Part shown: piece after piece, positions 25,182-33,053 of the stretch
Position numbering within the stretch: the first letter of the stretch is position 1
Layout of the letters: every line of letters starts with the position of its first letter
Assembly: GCA_900761995.1 (NCBI GenBank)
Contig: CAAFEY010000047.1
Coordinates: 1 to 52,504 of the forward strand
Length of the DNA stretch: 52,504 nucleotides
Source of the DNA: an uncultured Collinsella sp.
GTDB lineage: Bacteria; Actinomycetota; Coriobacteriia; Coriobacteriales; Coriobacteriaceae
Direction: 5' to 3'
Translations under genes and position numbers: made by a program
The notes under the pieces: model-generated
Databases searched by the model: none
What the model was told of the DNA's origin: nothing
The model's input: only the letters and a program-made list of their open reading frames with translations

Positions 25182-26282
25182 TTACTCATCCATGAGATAG
25201 TAGTGGCCCAGCGCGTCGGCACCCAGGATGGCGTTTGCGACCATCTCGGGCGTCACCTCAAACGGCATGTTGCACATGGTGTCCTCGGGCGCGCAAGCGG
25301 CCTCGGCAACGACCATGGCCTGCTCGCGCGTAACCTCGGCAACGCCAAGCTCCTTCATCGTGACCGGCAGGCCCAGCTCAATGCAGAAGCCCAAGACTTC
25401 CTCGAGTTTCTCAGTCGGAGCATCCTCGAGTACCAGCTGGACGATGGTGCCAAAGGCGACCTTCTCGCCGTGATACATGCCGTGGCACTCGGGCAGCATC
25501 GTCAGGCCATTGTGGATGGCATGAGCAGCAGCAAGGCCCGAGCTCTCAAAGCCAATGCCCGAAAGCAGCGTATTGGCCTCGATGATATGCTCGACGGCAG
25601 GCGTGAGCGCACCCTTCTCCAACGCGACCTTGGCCTTGACGCCATCGGCCATGAGCGTCTCGTAGCAGAGCTTGGCGAGCGCCAGACCGGCCATGCCGCC
25701 CTTGCCGCCAGCGCAGGTGCCACCGTCGGCATCATGCGTCGCTTGGGCCTCAAAGTAGGTTGCGAGCGCATCGCCCATACCGGAAACCGTCAGGCGCACC
25801 GGGCTCGCCGCGATAACCGTCGTATCCATCAGGACAATGTTGGGGTTTGCCTTAAGGAAGAGATATTTATCGAACTGGCCATCGTCGGTGTAGAGCACCG
25901 AAAGCGCCGAACACGGGGCATCGGTCGAAGCAATGGTGGGGCAAATGATAACCGGGGACTCCAGGTAATAGGCGACGGCCTTCGCGGTGTCGAGGATCTT
26001 GCCGCCACCGACGCCGACGATGATGTCGCAACCGTTGTCGCGAGCGAGCGCAACCAGGCGATCGACCTCGCCCTTGGAGCACTCGCCGTTAAAGTCCTCA
26101 AACAGCAGCTCGGCCTTAGCCTCGGCAAAACCGCCCTCGATCTTGGCACCGACGCGCTTCTTGCCCGAAGGCGTCACGATGACGAGGGCCTTAGCGCCGA
26201 GCGGCTCGACATAGGAGCCGAGCTTGGCGAGCTCGTCCGGACCCTGGATGTACTTGCTGGGGCTATTGAAAATTGCAGCCAT
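25182..26282 (-). CDS. gldA: Glycerol dehydrogenase
   Basis: An NAD-dependent dehydrogenase that interconverts glycerol and dihydroxyacetone. The 366-residue protein shows DIIVGVGGGKILDTAKAVAYY (NAD site, near residues 86-106), the substrate-loop CPTIASTDAPCSALSV near 117, and metal ligands in GMGDALATYFEA (Asp), AAHAIHNGLT (His) and HGMYHGEKVAFG (His). It lies between two terminators, so it is probably transcribed alone from the short gap after the alcohol dehydrogenase. Together with that enzyme and the downstream paralogue it forms a polyol/alcohol redox cluster, likely for disposal of reducing power in fermentation. Confidence 0.92.
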   Translation of the reverse strand: MAAIFNSPSKYIQGPDELAKLGSYVEPLGAKALVIVTPSGKKRVGAKIEGGFAEAKAELLFEDFNGECSKGEVDRLVALARDNGCDIIVGVGGGKILDTAKAVAYYLESPVIICPTIASTDAPCSALSVLYTDDGQFDKYLFLKANPNIVLMDTTVIAASPVRLTVSGMGDALATYFEAQATHDADGGTCAGGKGGMAGLALAKLCYETLMADGVKAKVALEKGALTPAVEHIIEANTLLSGIGFESSGLAAAHAIHNGLTMLPECHGMYHGEKVAFGTIVQLVLEDAPTEKLEEVLGFCIELGLPVTMKELGVAEVTREQAMVVAEAACAPEDTMCNMPFEVTPEMVANAILGADALGHYYLMDE

Positions 26283-26313
26283 AACTATCCCATTCTCTAA
26301 AAGAAAAAAGAAA

Positions 26314-26343
26314 GGGGCTCCGTACAGATACGTGCGGAGCCCC
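26314..26343 (-). terminator. Terminator of the iron alcohol dehydrogenase gene
   Basis: A 12-bp stem (26314-26325 with 26332-26343, one G-U pair) with loop AGATAC is followed on the minus strand by a long T-rich run. It lies 23 bases after the stop of the alcohol dehydrogenase gene. Confidence 0.88.
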
Positions 26344-26365
26344 TCGTTACGATAACAAGAGTCGA

Positions 26366-27589
26366 TTAGAAATCGATGTCGGTGTCGTAGTAGCAGGCCT
26401 TGAGAATCTTCTCGAAGTCGGCAGCCTTGGTCTCACGCGGGTTCTCGGGCGTGCAGGCGTCCTGCTCGGCGTTCGCGGCGATCTCGGGGAGCTTCGCGAG
26501 GAACTCCTCCTCGGAGACCATCTGCGGGTTCTCGGCGTCGACCTTCACGCCACCATTCGCGTAATCCTTGATGGACTGCGGAATGTTGAGCTGGTCGTTG
26601 AGGTCGCGGATCTTCTGGACGAGCGCAGCGATGAGCTCCTCGTTGGTCTCGCCGGGAAGGTGCAGGATCTCCTTGGCCACATAAGCGTAGCGCTCGGCAG
26701 CACGGGGATCCTTGGAGTTCCACTGGATGACCTTGCCCAGGTACATGGCGTTAGCAGCACCGTGGATGATGTGGCCGTTCTCAAAGGCTGCACCGGTCTT
26801 GTGAGCCATGGAGTGAACGATGCCGAGCAGGCCCGAGGAGAAGGCGATACCGGCGATGCACTGAGCCTCGTGCATGTGCTGACGGGCCTCATGGTCGCCA
26901 GCATAGGACTTGGGCAGCCACTCGACGATCTCGCGGATGCCGTGCAGAGCGTTGGCGTCGGTGAACATAGAGGCGAAGGTAGAAACGTAGGCCTCCATGC
27001 AGTGGGTCAGAGCATCCATGCCGGTGTGAGCGCACAGCTTGGCGGGCATGGTGTAGGTGAGCTCGGGGTCGACGATGGCGACATCAGGGGTGATGTTGAA
27101 GTCGGCCAGCGGGTACTTGATGCCCTTGGCGTAGTCGGTAATGACGGAGAACGCGGTGACCTCGGTAGCGGTGCCGGAGGTAGAGGAGATGGCGCAGAAG
27201 TGAGCCTTCTGACGCAGCTCAGGGAAGCTGAACGGCTGGATGATGTTATCGAAGGACTCCTCGGGATACTCGTAGAAGACCCACATGGCCTTAGCGGCAT
27301 CGATGGGCGAGCCGCCACCGATGGCGATAATCCAGTCGGGCTCGAACTCGCGCATGGCCTCGGCGCCCTTCATGACCGTCTCGATGGACGGATCGGACTC
27401 GACGCCCTCGAACAGCTTGACCTCGAAGCCGCCCTCTTTGAGGTCGGCCTCAACGTCCTGCAGGAACCCGCCGCGGCGCATAGAGCTGCCGCCAGAAACG
27501 ATGATGGCCTTCTTGCCCTTGAGGTTCTTCACCTCGTGGCGAGCGCCCTCACCAAAGTACAGATCGCGAGGATTGGTAAAACGTCCCAT
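26366..27589 (-). CDS. Iron-containing alcohol dehydrogenase
   Basis: A 407-residue NAD(P)-dependent alcohol dehydrogenase of the Fe-ADH family (butanol dehydrogenase / AdhE C-terminal domain type). The nucleotide loop is WIIAIGGGSPIDAAKAMW near residues 88-105; the family pattern TSGTATEVTAFSVI follows near 145, and iron ligands lie in GMDALTHCMEAYVS (Asp, His) and GIVHSMAHKTGAAF followed by GHIIHGAANA (two His). ATG at 27589 is preceded by AGGAGG with six bases of spacing. A strong terminator follows the gene. It should reduce aldehydes to alcohols or oxidise diols during fermentation; the substrate is not evident. Confidence 0.92.
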   Translation of the reverse strand: MGRFTNPRDLYFGEGARHEVKNLKGKKAIIVSGGSSMRRGGFLQDVEADLKEGGFEVKLFEGVESDPSIETVMKGAEAMREFEPDWIIAIGGGSPIDAAKAMWVFYEYPEESFDNIIQPFSFPELRQKAHFCAISSTSGTATEVTAFSVITDYAKGIKYPLADFNITPDVAIVDPELTYTMPAKLCAHTGMDALTHCMEAYVSTFASMFTDANALHGIREIVEWLPKSYAGDHEARQHMHEAQCIAGIAFSSGLLGIVHSMAHKTGAAFENGHIIHGAANAMYLGKVIQWNSKDPRAAERYAYVAKEILHLPGETNEELIAALVQKIRDLNDQLNIPQSIKDYANGGVKVDAENPQMVSEEEFLAKLPEIAANAEQDACTPENPRETKAADFEKILKACYYDTDIDF

Positions 27590-28089
27590 ACTGTGCCTCC
27601 TAAACAAGCCCCTCTTAGACTTGCGTATATAACGGAGCACCCGATTGGCTCCGTTAGGACCGTTTTGCGCGTTGCCGGCGATGACAATGCGCGATGTCTA
27701 AACGTCTCAACGCTCAGACAAACACTATTTTACCGTTCTGGTTGGTCAGTTATTCACCTAAAGCCGACAATGATGAAACGTTTTTTCTATCCCTGAAGAC
27801 CCTTGTGGGGCATTCATACTCCCGAGCTGGGCAAACGTTTTATCAAGGTTGACCACATATCCCGGGCAGGACGGTGCTCCTCCAAAATGTGCCCCGTTCG
27901 CCGCCAAAAATCGACCGTTTGCGGCACCGTGATACCACTCGGTCGTCCAAGGTGCCGACATTTGTGCGACATCCGTCTTCGTGGTGCAAAGGTGCATGTC
28001 CAAGTGCGGCACCCCCGGTGTGCCACATGCGAGTAAACTAGAACCTTATATAGAGACATTTGAACCCTAACCGCAGCAAAGGAGGCCCC
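27590..28089. other. 500-bp divergent intergenic region
   Basis: Between the alcohol dehydrogenase and the gene at 28090. An 8-bp inverted repeat, AACGGAGC at 27632-27639 with its complement at 27649-27656, lies about 45 bases upstream of the dehydrogenase start and may be an operator or 5' leader hairpin; a TTATAT-like -10 box is next to it on the minus strand. Base 27800 to 28060 has no gene I can support; frames there have no ribosome-binding sites. Confidence 0.4.
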
Positions 28090-29166
28090 ATGGCATTCGA
28101 TCCCATTCAAGAGGATTGCCATCGCCTCGTTCTTGAGGCCTTGCGCCGCGACAATATCCCGCTCACCGACGGTGCCGCCGTAGAGCGTCTGATGGAACAA
28201 TTCACCCGCAACCCCGCACCGCTCATCGTGCACGACCGCGACCGCGCCGGGCACCTCATTGCCAAGGTGGTCGAGGCTGTCGACTACCGCATCCCCTTTA
28301 TCCCCGACGACGCCCAGGCAGAGCAAGAAGAAGCCGCGGCCGAGAACATGCTCCGCGAGGCAGCTGCGCTCGACCCGAGCAACTGGGATGCCCAGCGCAT
28401 GCTGTGCGCACTCACCGCCGAATCTAACGAGGAATACGTGCAGTATCTGGTGTCCAAGTGCGACGAGGTGGAGCACGATCTGGCGCTCAAGACCGCCTCG
28501 GCGCAGGACCCCTACGAGCGTGAGGCCGCAGGCGACCTTATGCGCCGCCCCTACCTGCGCTGGCTTGCCGCCTTGGCATCGCGCGCGCTCATTAGCGGAC
28601 GCTACCGCATGTCGCTCGAAGCCGCGAATCGCAGCTTGGACTTTGCGCCCAACGACCCCGCTGGTGTCCGCCACACCGCGATGCTCGCTATGGCAAAGCT
28701 CGAATACCCCGCCGAGGAGCTCAAGCGATTTCGCTCTGCCCACTCCGTCCCCTATCTCGCCAACACGCCGCTGCGCCGTCGTCCCAAGGACGCGGAGCGC
28801 GACTTGGACCCATGGACGCTCATCGCGCTGATGAGCGCTGCCTGGCGCGAGCTGGACTACGAGGGCGCCGAGCACTATTTGCGCATCCTCGCACGCTCGT
28901 GCCCGCACGCGGCCGAGGCGCTCTACTTCCAAACCGAGTTTCCCGATGGCGTCTATGCCCGCGTCAACGTGGGTGTGGGCTCCACCGACGAGCTCGTCCT
29001 TGCGCTGTCCGAGGCGACGCCGGTACTGCAGGAGGGCCTGGGCGCCCCCGACAACGCCAGCTTTGCCGCCTGGGTCGCTACCAACGATATCGTGCGTTCC
29101 CAAATCGATGAGCGCATACTGCGGGCGGCCGAGCAGGGTTTGCCGTTTAAGGGAGGAGACCTCTAA
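28090..29166 (+). CDS. Tetratricopeptide-like protein of unknown function
   Basis: A 358-residue, all-helical soluble protein. Segments such as AEQEEAAAENMLREAAALDPSN and SLEAANRSLDFAPNDPAGV read like degenerate tetratricopeptide repeats of the kind that mediate protein contacts. ATG at 28090 follows AAAGGAGG with four bases of spacing. Its stop overlaps the next ATG (TAATG), so the two products are translated together, and both lie upstream of murT-gatD on the same strand. I do not recognise the family by name. A role as scaffold or in cell-wall-related work is only suggested by position. Confidence 0.75.
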   Translation: MAFDPIQEDCHRLVLEALRRDNIPLTDGAAVERLMEQFTRNPAPLIVHDRDRAGHLIAKVVEAVDYRIPFIPDDAQAEQEEAAAENMLREAAALDPSNWDAQRMLCALTAESNEEYVQYLVSKCDEVEHDLALKTASAQDPYEREAAGDLMRRPYLRWLAALASRALISGRYRMSLEAANRSLDFAPNDPAGVRHTAMLAMAKLEYPAEELKRFRSAHSVPYLANTPLRRRPKDAERDLDPWTLIALMSAAWRELDYEGAEHYLRILARSCPHAAEALYFQTEFPDGVYARVNVGVGSTDELVLALSEATPVLQEGLGAPDNASFAAWVATNDIVRSQIDERILRAAEQGLPFKGGDL

Positions 29167-30209
29167 TGGATCCGAGCGTCTACATCCCCGCCTACCTGGA
29201 GCGCACCTATCTGGCGTCGCACCCCGAACTCACCGATGCAGCACGCGAGCTTGTCCATAACGACGTGAGCGTCAACCCTCATAAGTATGCGCAGACCGAG
29301 CATGCTCAGGCACTGCTGTCCTACGCCGGTGTTCATCGCCACCTGCTCGACGAGCTCCATCGCATCGAGGATATGGGCAGCGACGAGGAGTTCGAGCAGA
29401 CGCGCAATCGTCTGTTCGACGACATGCGCGATGAGCTGCTCAAGATTGTCCGCATCGATGCGTATGTCCTCGATGCCCAGCTGCTCGCCATCATTTTGGC
29501 GGACACGCCCGTTGACGCCTGTCTGGGCGACCTGATGAAGCTCGAGGCGACCACGACCGATTACCTGCAGCAAAGCGTGCCCGGGTTCGATATGGAGGCC
29601 CCACACTACTGGGCCAATAATGTTTTGGCCGACGGTGTCACCGCAGCAGACCTTACCGTGAGCGAGCCGGCTCTTATCGGGTGGCTTCACACGCTCGAGG
29701 CCATCTCGCAGCTGTGCATGGCGAGCGCCCGCTACCGCGCTGCTGCCAACTACGCCCGCCGTGTTCTTAAGGCGGAAGGCTATCCCACCCGAGCGGCAGG
29801 CACCGTGTTACTCGCCCTCGCTCGCTTGGAAGACGAGGACGGCTTTTTTGCCCTGGCCCACCAGCTCGAGGAGCAGATGGGGGCCGATACCCTCGAGAAC
29901 TCCCCCTGGTACCTGCTCGCCCGCACGATCTTGCTGTTCAAAACGAACAAGATGCGCCCGGCGACACGCGCGCTGCGTGAGTTTGCCAACCGCTGCGAGG
30001 GCGGCGCGTTCTTCTTGCTGAACCCCATGTACCAGACGCCGTACCTTCCCTGCCGACCCGAGCCGCGCGACCCCTGGGATCTCTCGCACCAGGCGGTTTG
30101 GGAAGCCGACGGCATCATCTCGGATACCCCCGACTTTGCCCCCTGGGCCAATGCCTGCGAAGACGTTTCGCAGCTTGCCCAGGAGTTTGCGCGCCGCTAC
30201 GGCTTTTAA
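29166..30209 (+). CDS. Unknown helical protein, partner of the preceding gene
   Basis: A 347-residue protein starting MDPSVYIPAYLERTYLASHPE. It is helix-rich with tetratricopeptide-like stretches in the second half (AISQLCMASARYRAAANYARRVLKAEGYP followed by GTVLLALARLEDEDGFFALAHQLEEQ). No signal peptide or membrane segment. ATG overlaps the preceding stop by one base; GGGAGG lies seven bases before it. The C-terminal half resembles the second half of the upstream protein in overall plan (a run of helices ending in a short Pro-rich tail), so the two may have come from a duplication. Function unknown. Confidence 0.72.
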   Translation: MDPSVYIPAYLERTYLASHPELTDAARELVHNDVSVNPHKYAQTEHAQALLSYAGVHRHLLDELHRIEDMGSDEEFEQTRNRLFDDMRDELLKIVRIDAYVLDAQLLAIILADTPVDACLGDLMKLEATTTDYLQQSVPGFDMEAPHYWANNVLADGVTAADLTVSEPALIGWLHTLEAISQLCMASARYRAAANYARRVLKAEGYPTRAAGTVLLALARLEDEDGFFALAHQLEEQMGADTLENSPWYLLARTILLFKTNKMRPATRALREFANRCEGGAFFLLNPMYQTPYLPCRPEPRDPWDLSHQAVWEADGIISDTPDFAPWANACEDVSQLAQEFARRYGF

Positions 30210-30254
30210 CGGCGCAAACGCCACGACCATGTCATTCACGTTAGGAACGGCTTC

Positions 30255-32432
30255 ATGAATCTCCGCTCATCTCTTGCCTGCACCTCGAGCGATATCGCCC
30301 GCTGGGGGCTGCGCTCCGTCCTTAAGCGCCAGGGCGGCGTACTCCCCGGCCGCATCGCCATGAAGATCGACCCCGAGCTGCTGAGCGACCTCGCCGGCCT
30401 TGTCGACCGCAGCGTGGTGATTACCGGTACTAATGGCAAGACCACCACCTCCAACCTCATCGCTGACGCCGTTGCTGCCAGCGGCGCTACCGTGGTGTGC
30501 AACCGTGCCGGCAACAATATGGAGCCTGGTGTGGTGGGTGCTCTGCTCGAGGCCCGCGGCGGCCTTAAGCACACCAGCAGCGGCAAGCGCGTGGGCGTTT
30601 TTGAGTGCGACGAGCTCTACACCGTACGCGTTCTGCCCAAGCTCAAACCGACGTACTTTGTGCTGCTCAACCTGTTCCGCGACCAGCTAGACCGCTACGG
30701 CGAGATCGACCACACCCAGGAGGTCATCGCCCACGCGTTGGAGCTTTCGCCGGCAACGACGCTCATCTACAACGCCGACGACCCGCTGTGCGCCTCGATT
30801 GCCGCGCGCGTTCCCAGCGCGAGTATTGCCTTTGGCATCGATGGCGCCACGGGCACCGAGTCCGACCGCATTAGCGACTCGCGCTTTTGCTCGCAGTGCA
30901 ACGCCCCGTTGGAGTACGACTACGTACAGTATGGTCAACTCGGCGCCTACCATTGCCCCTCGTGCGGCTGGGCCCGCCCTGCGCTTGTCCGTCGCGTGAC
31001 GGGCGTGGAACTCGGCTGCGACGGCTACGGCTTTGACCTGAACTTTGGATCTGCGCACGACGCGCCTGCCGTACACATCGCCACACGCTACAACGGCCTG
31101 TACATGGTCTACAACGTGGCTGCCGCCTTCTTTGCCGCCCACGAGCTGGGCGTCGATACGGCGCACTTGCAGCCCACGCTCGACGCCTACGTGCCCGCCG
31201 GCGGTCGCATGGGTCGCTGGGATATTGCCGGCCGCACTGTCGAGGCCAACCTGGCCAAGAACCCCGTGGGCTTCGATCGACAGATCCAGTCCATTAAGAC
31301 GGCAGGCGGCAGGCTCTGCGCTTTCTTCCTCAACGACAACGACGCCGACGGGCACGATGTCTCGTGGATCTACGATGTCGACTTTGAACGCATCGCCGAC
31401 ACGCCGGGGCTTGTTGCCTTTGCCGGCGGCACACGCGCACACGACATGCAGGTACGCCTCAAGTACGCTGGCATCGATGCCGCCATTATTTCGGATGTCG
31501 CGCAGGCAATTGGCGCCGTGGCAGACGAGGCCGCCGACGACACCTTCTACGCCGTCGCCAACTACACGGCCTTCCCGCCGCTAGTCAAGGAACTCGACGG
31601 GCTGAAGGATGCCGATACGGCTACGGTTGCCACCCGCGCCGTGGCATGCGCCGATGGCAGCGCTGTCCCCACCGATATCGCACCTGTCGAGTTTTCGCGC
31701 CCGTTGCGCATCGTCTACCTGTATCCCGATGCCCTCAACCTGTACGGCGACGGCGGTAATGTCATCGCACTCGAGCGCCGCTGCGCCTGGCGTGGCATTC
31801 CTGTGCGCGTGGACGAGGTCCGCATGGGCGAGACGCTCGATCTTGCCGATGCCGATATCGTCATGATGGGCGGAGGCGCCGACCGCGACCAGCTGGCCGT
31901 GGCGCACGAGTTGCTCGCCCAGAAGGATAAGGTCGCAGCCTACGTTGAGGACGGCGGCTCGCTGCTTGCTATCTGTGGCGGCTATCAGCTGCTCGGCCGT
32001 TCGTACTACATGGGCGACGATCGCATTGAGGGTCTGGGCGTCATTGCTGCCGAGACTGTGCGCGGCTCCGACCGCCTGATCGGCAACGTCGCCGTCAAGA
32101 CCGACCTGGCGCCCGAGCCCTTTGTGGGATTCGAGAACCACGGCGGCCGCACCCTGCTCGACGCAGAGGCAACGCCGCTCGGAACGTCCGTCGTCGCGGG
32201 CACCGGCAACAACGGCGACGATGGCTTTGAGGGCCTCATCTACAAGGGAGTCATCGGCACGTACTTACACGGGCCGGCGCTGCCCAAAAACCCCGAACTC
32301 GCCGACTGGCTGATCGCACACGCCCTCGAGCGCCGCGGCGATGCGCAGGCCACAGCCCTGCTGCCGCTCAAGCCCCTCGACGACACCTACGAGCGCGCCG
32401 CCCACGACGCCGCCATGAAGCTCCTCCCCTAG
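30255..32432 (+). CDS. murT-gatD: MurT-GatD fusion, lipid II isoglutaminyl synthase in one chain
   Basis: Amidates the alpha-carboxyl of D-Glu in lipid II, using glutamine and ATP. In staphylococci and streptococci MurT and GatD are separate subunits; here both are in one 725-residue chain. MurT part: P-loop TGTNGKTTTSN near residues 57-67, Mur ligase core, zinc ribbon FCSQCNAPLEY with CPSCGW (near 212-238), and the DUF1727 motif LNDNDADGHDVSWI (near 357) holding the catalytic Asp. A linker of about 30 residues (450-480) is followed by the GatD part: VYLYPDALNLYGDGGN, nucleophile Cys574 in LLAICGGYQLLG, and the His in GTYLHGP (near 674). ATG at 30255 follows AGGAA. The gene ends in a strong terminator. 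No stop or frameshift separates the halves. Confidence 0.93.
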   Translation: MNLRSSLACTSSDIARWGLRSVLKRQGGVLPGRIAMKIDPELLSDLAGLVDRSVVITGTNGKTTTSNLIADAVAASGATVVCNRAGNNMEPGVVGALLEARGGLKHTSSGKRVGVFECDELYTVRVLPKLKPTYFVLLNLFRDQLDRYGEIDHTQEVIAHALELSPATTLIYNADDPLCASIAARVPSASIAFGIDGATGTESDRISDSRFCSQCNAPLEYDYVQYGQLGAYHCPSCGWARPALVRRVTGVELGCDGYGFDLNFGSAHDAPAVHIATRYNGLYMVYNVAAAFFAAHELGVDTAHLQPTLDAYVPAGGRMGRWDIAGRTVEANLAKNPVGFDRQIQSIKTAGGRLCAFFLNDNDADGHDVSWIYDVDFERIADTPGLVAFAGGTRAHDMQVRLKYAGIDAAIISDVAQAIGAVADEAADDTFYAVANYTAFPPLVKELDGLKDADTATVATRAVACADGSAVPTDIAPVEFSRPLRIVYLYPDALNLYGDGGNVIALERRCAWRGIPVRVDEVRMGETLDLADADIVMMGGGADRDQLAVAHELLAQKDKVAAYVEDGGSLLAICGGYQLLGRSYYMGDDRIEGLGVIAAETVRGSDRLIGNVAVKTDLAPEPFVGFENHGGRTLLDAEATPLGTSVVAGTGNNGDDGFEGLIYKGVIGTYLHGPALPKNPELADWLIAHALERRGDAQATALLPLKPLDDTYERAAHDAAMKLLP

Positions 32433-32439
32433 CACCCCA

Positions 32440-32476
32440 CCACCACAAAGGGGACAGGTACCTTTGTGGTGGTTTT
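32440..32476 (+). terminator. Terminator of murT-gatD, REP-like
   Basis: A perfect 12-bp stem (CCACCACAAAGG at 32440-32451 with 32461-32472), loop GGACAGGTA, then TTTT. The core AAAGGGGACAGGTACCTTT is shared with the hairpin at 25103-25127, so the terminator also belongs to a repeat family. Confidence 0.88.
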
Positions 32477-32494
32477 GACCCGCCACGGTAGTTT

Positions 32495-32633
32495 GTCTCG
32501 ATTTGTAACATCTAGACCGTTAAAAGTCGTCGTACTGTTACAGATTGAGATGTTGGTGCCGACGCCCGCCGTCTATCTCGATCTGTAACAGATAGAGCCG
32601 ATTTGCCCGCTCAGATGTTACAGATTGAGATAT
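32495..32633. repeat. Array of four alternating 20-bp motifs, about 39 bp apart
   Basis: The motif ATCTCRATCTGTAACA occurs at 32495-32514 (plus), 32535-32554 (minus), 32573-32592 (plus) and 32612-32633 (minus). Start-to-start distances are 40, 38 and 39 bp and orientation alternates strictly, so neighbours can pair as hairpins. It is non-coding, lies between the murT-gatD terminator and tRNA-Glu, and is not a CRISPR array because the spacers are short and the copies invert. Confidence 0.75.
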
Positions 32634-32730
32634 TTGAAAATCGGAATAAAAGCCTACTCCTGTGTGGTGGTTTTCCAGTTTGCCAACGATATACGCGCCG
32701 GCAAAAAAGTCTGCTATACTCTTTCCCGCT

Positions 32731-32807
32731 GTCCCCATCGTCTAGCGGCCAAGGACGCCACCCTTTCAAGGTGGATATCGCGGGTTCGAATCCCGCTGGG
32801 GGCACCA
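32731..32807 (+). tRNA. tRNA-Glu (anticodon UUC)
   Basis: Acceptor stem GTCCCCA pairs with TGGGGGC; anticodon stem CCACC/GGTGG frames the loop CTTTCAA with anticodon TTC; the T arm is CGGGTTCGAATCCCG. The 3' CCA is encoded. A TATACT -10 box lies at 32715-32720 and a terminator follows 12 bases after the CCA. The tRNA marks the border to the lower-GC sugar locus on its right. Confidence 0.96.
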
Positions 32808-32819
32808 TTTAAAATGAGA

Positions 32820-32850
32820 AGCCCGTTATCCTCACGATAGCGGGCTTTTT
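32820..32850 (+). terminator. Terminator of tRNA-Glu
   Basis: Stem AGCCCGTTATC (32820-32830) with GATAGCGGGCT (32836-32846), one G-T pair, loop CTCAC, followed by TTTT. Confidence 0.9.
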
Positions 32851-33053
32851 GCTGCCATGCGCCGGGATTCGAGCCCAACAGGGTGCGGAGCCGAGGAAAC
32901 GCATTTACGCTTCGACCCTAATAAGTGATTGACTTAGTCCCTAGCAATACGATATCTGAGACGTCCGCATCGAAAAACATTGCCTGGAGACAGCTCCGTC
33001 TCCATTTGCCGTGATGTTGGCAAGCTTTCTCATCAATCGCACGTCTTGAAAAA
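32851..33053. other. Spacer between tRNA-Glu and the sugar locus
   Basis: No gene seen. A 6-bp palindromic hairpin GGAGAC/GTCTCC at 32986-33003, followed on the minus strand by a short T run, may end transcription of the serine hydrolase gene. The stretch CGGGATTCGAGCCC near 32862 recalls a tRNA T-arm but no full tRNA can be folded. Confidence 0.35.

Noticed and set aside
32495..32633. CRISPR array
   Set aside because: Copies alternate in orientation, intervals of about 20 bp are too short for spacers, and no cas gene is present. No CRISPR array was seen anywhere in the window.
32858..32900. Partial tRNA or attachment-site remnant after tRNA-Glu
   Set aside because: Only a T-arm-like CGGGATTCGAGCCC is present; it does not repeat the 3' end of tRNA-Glu, so it does not support an att site there.
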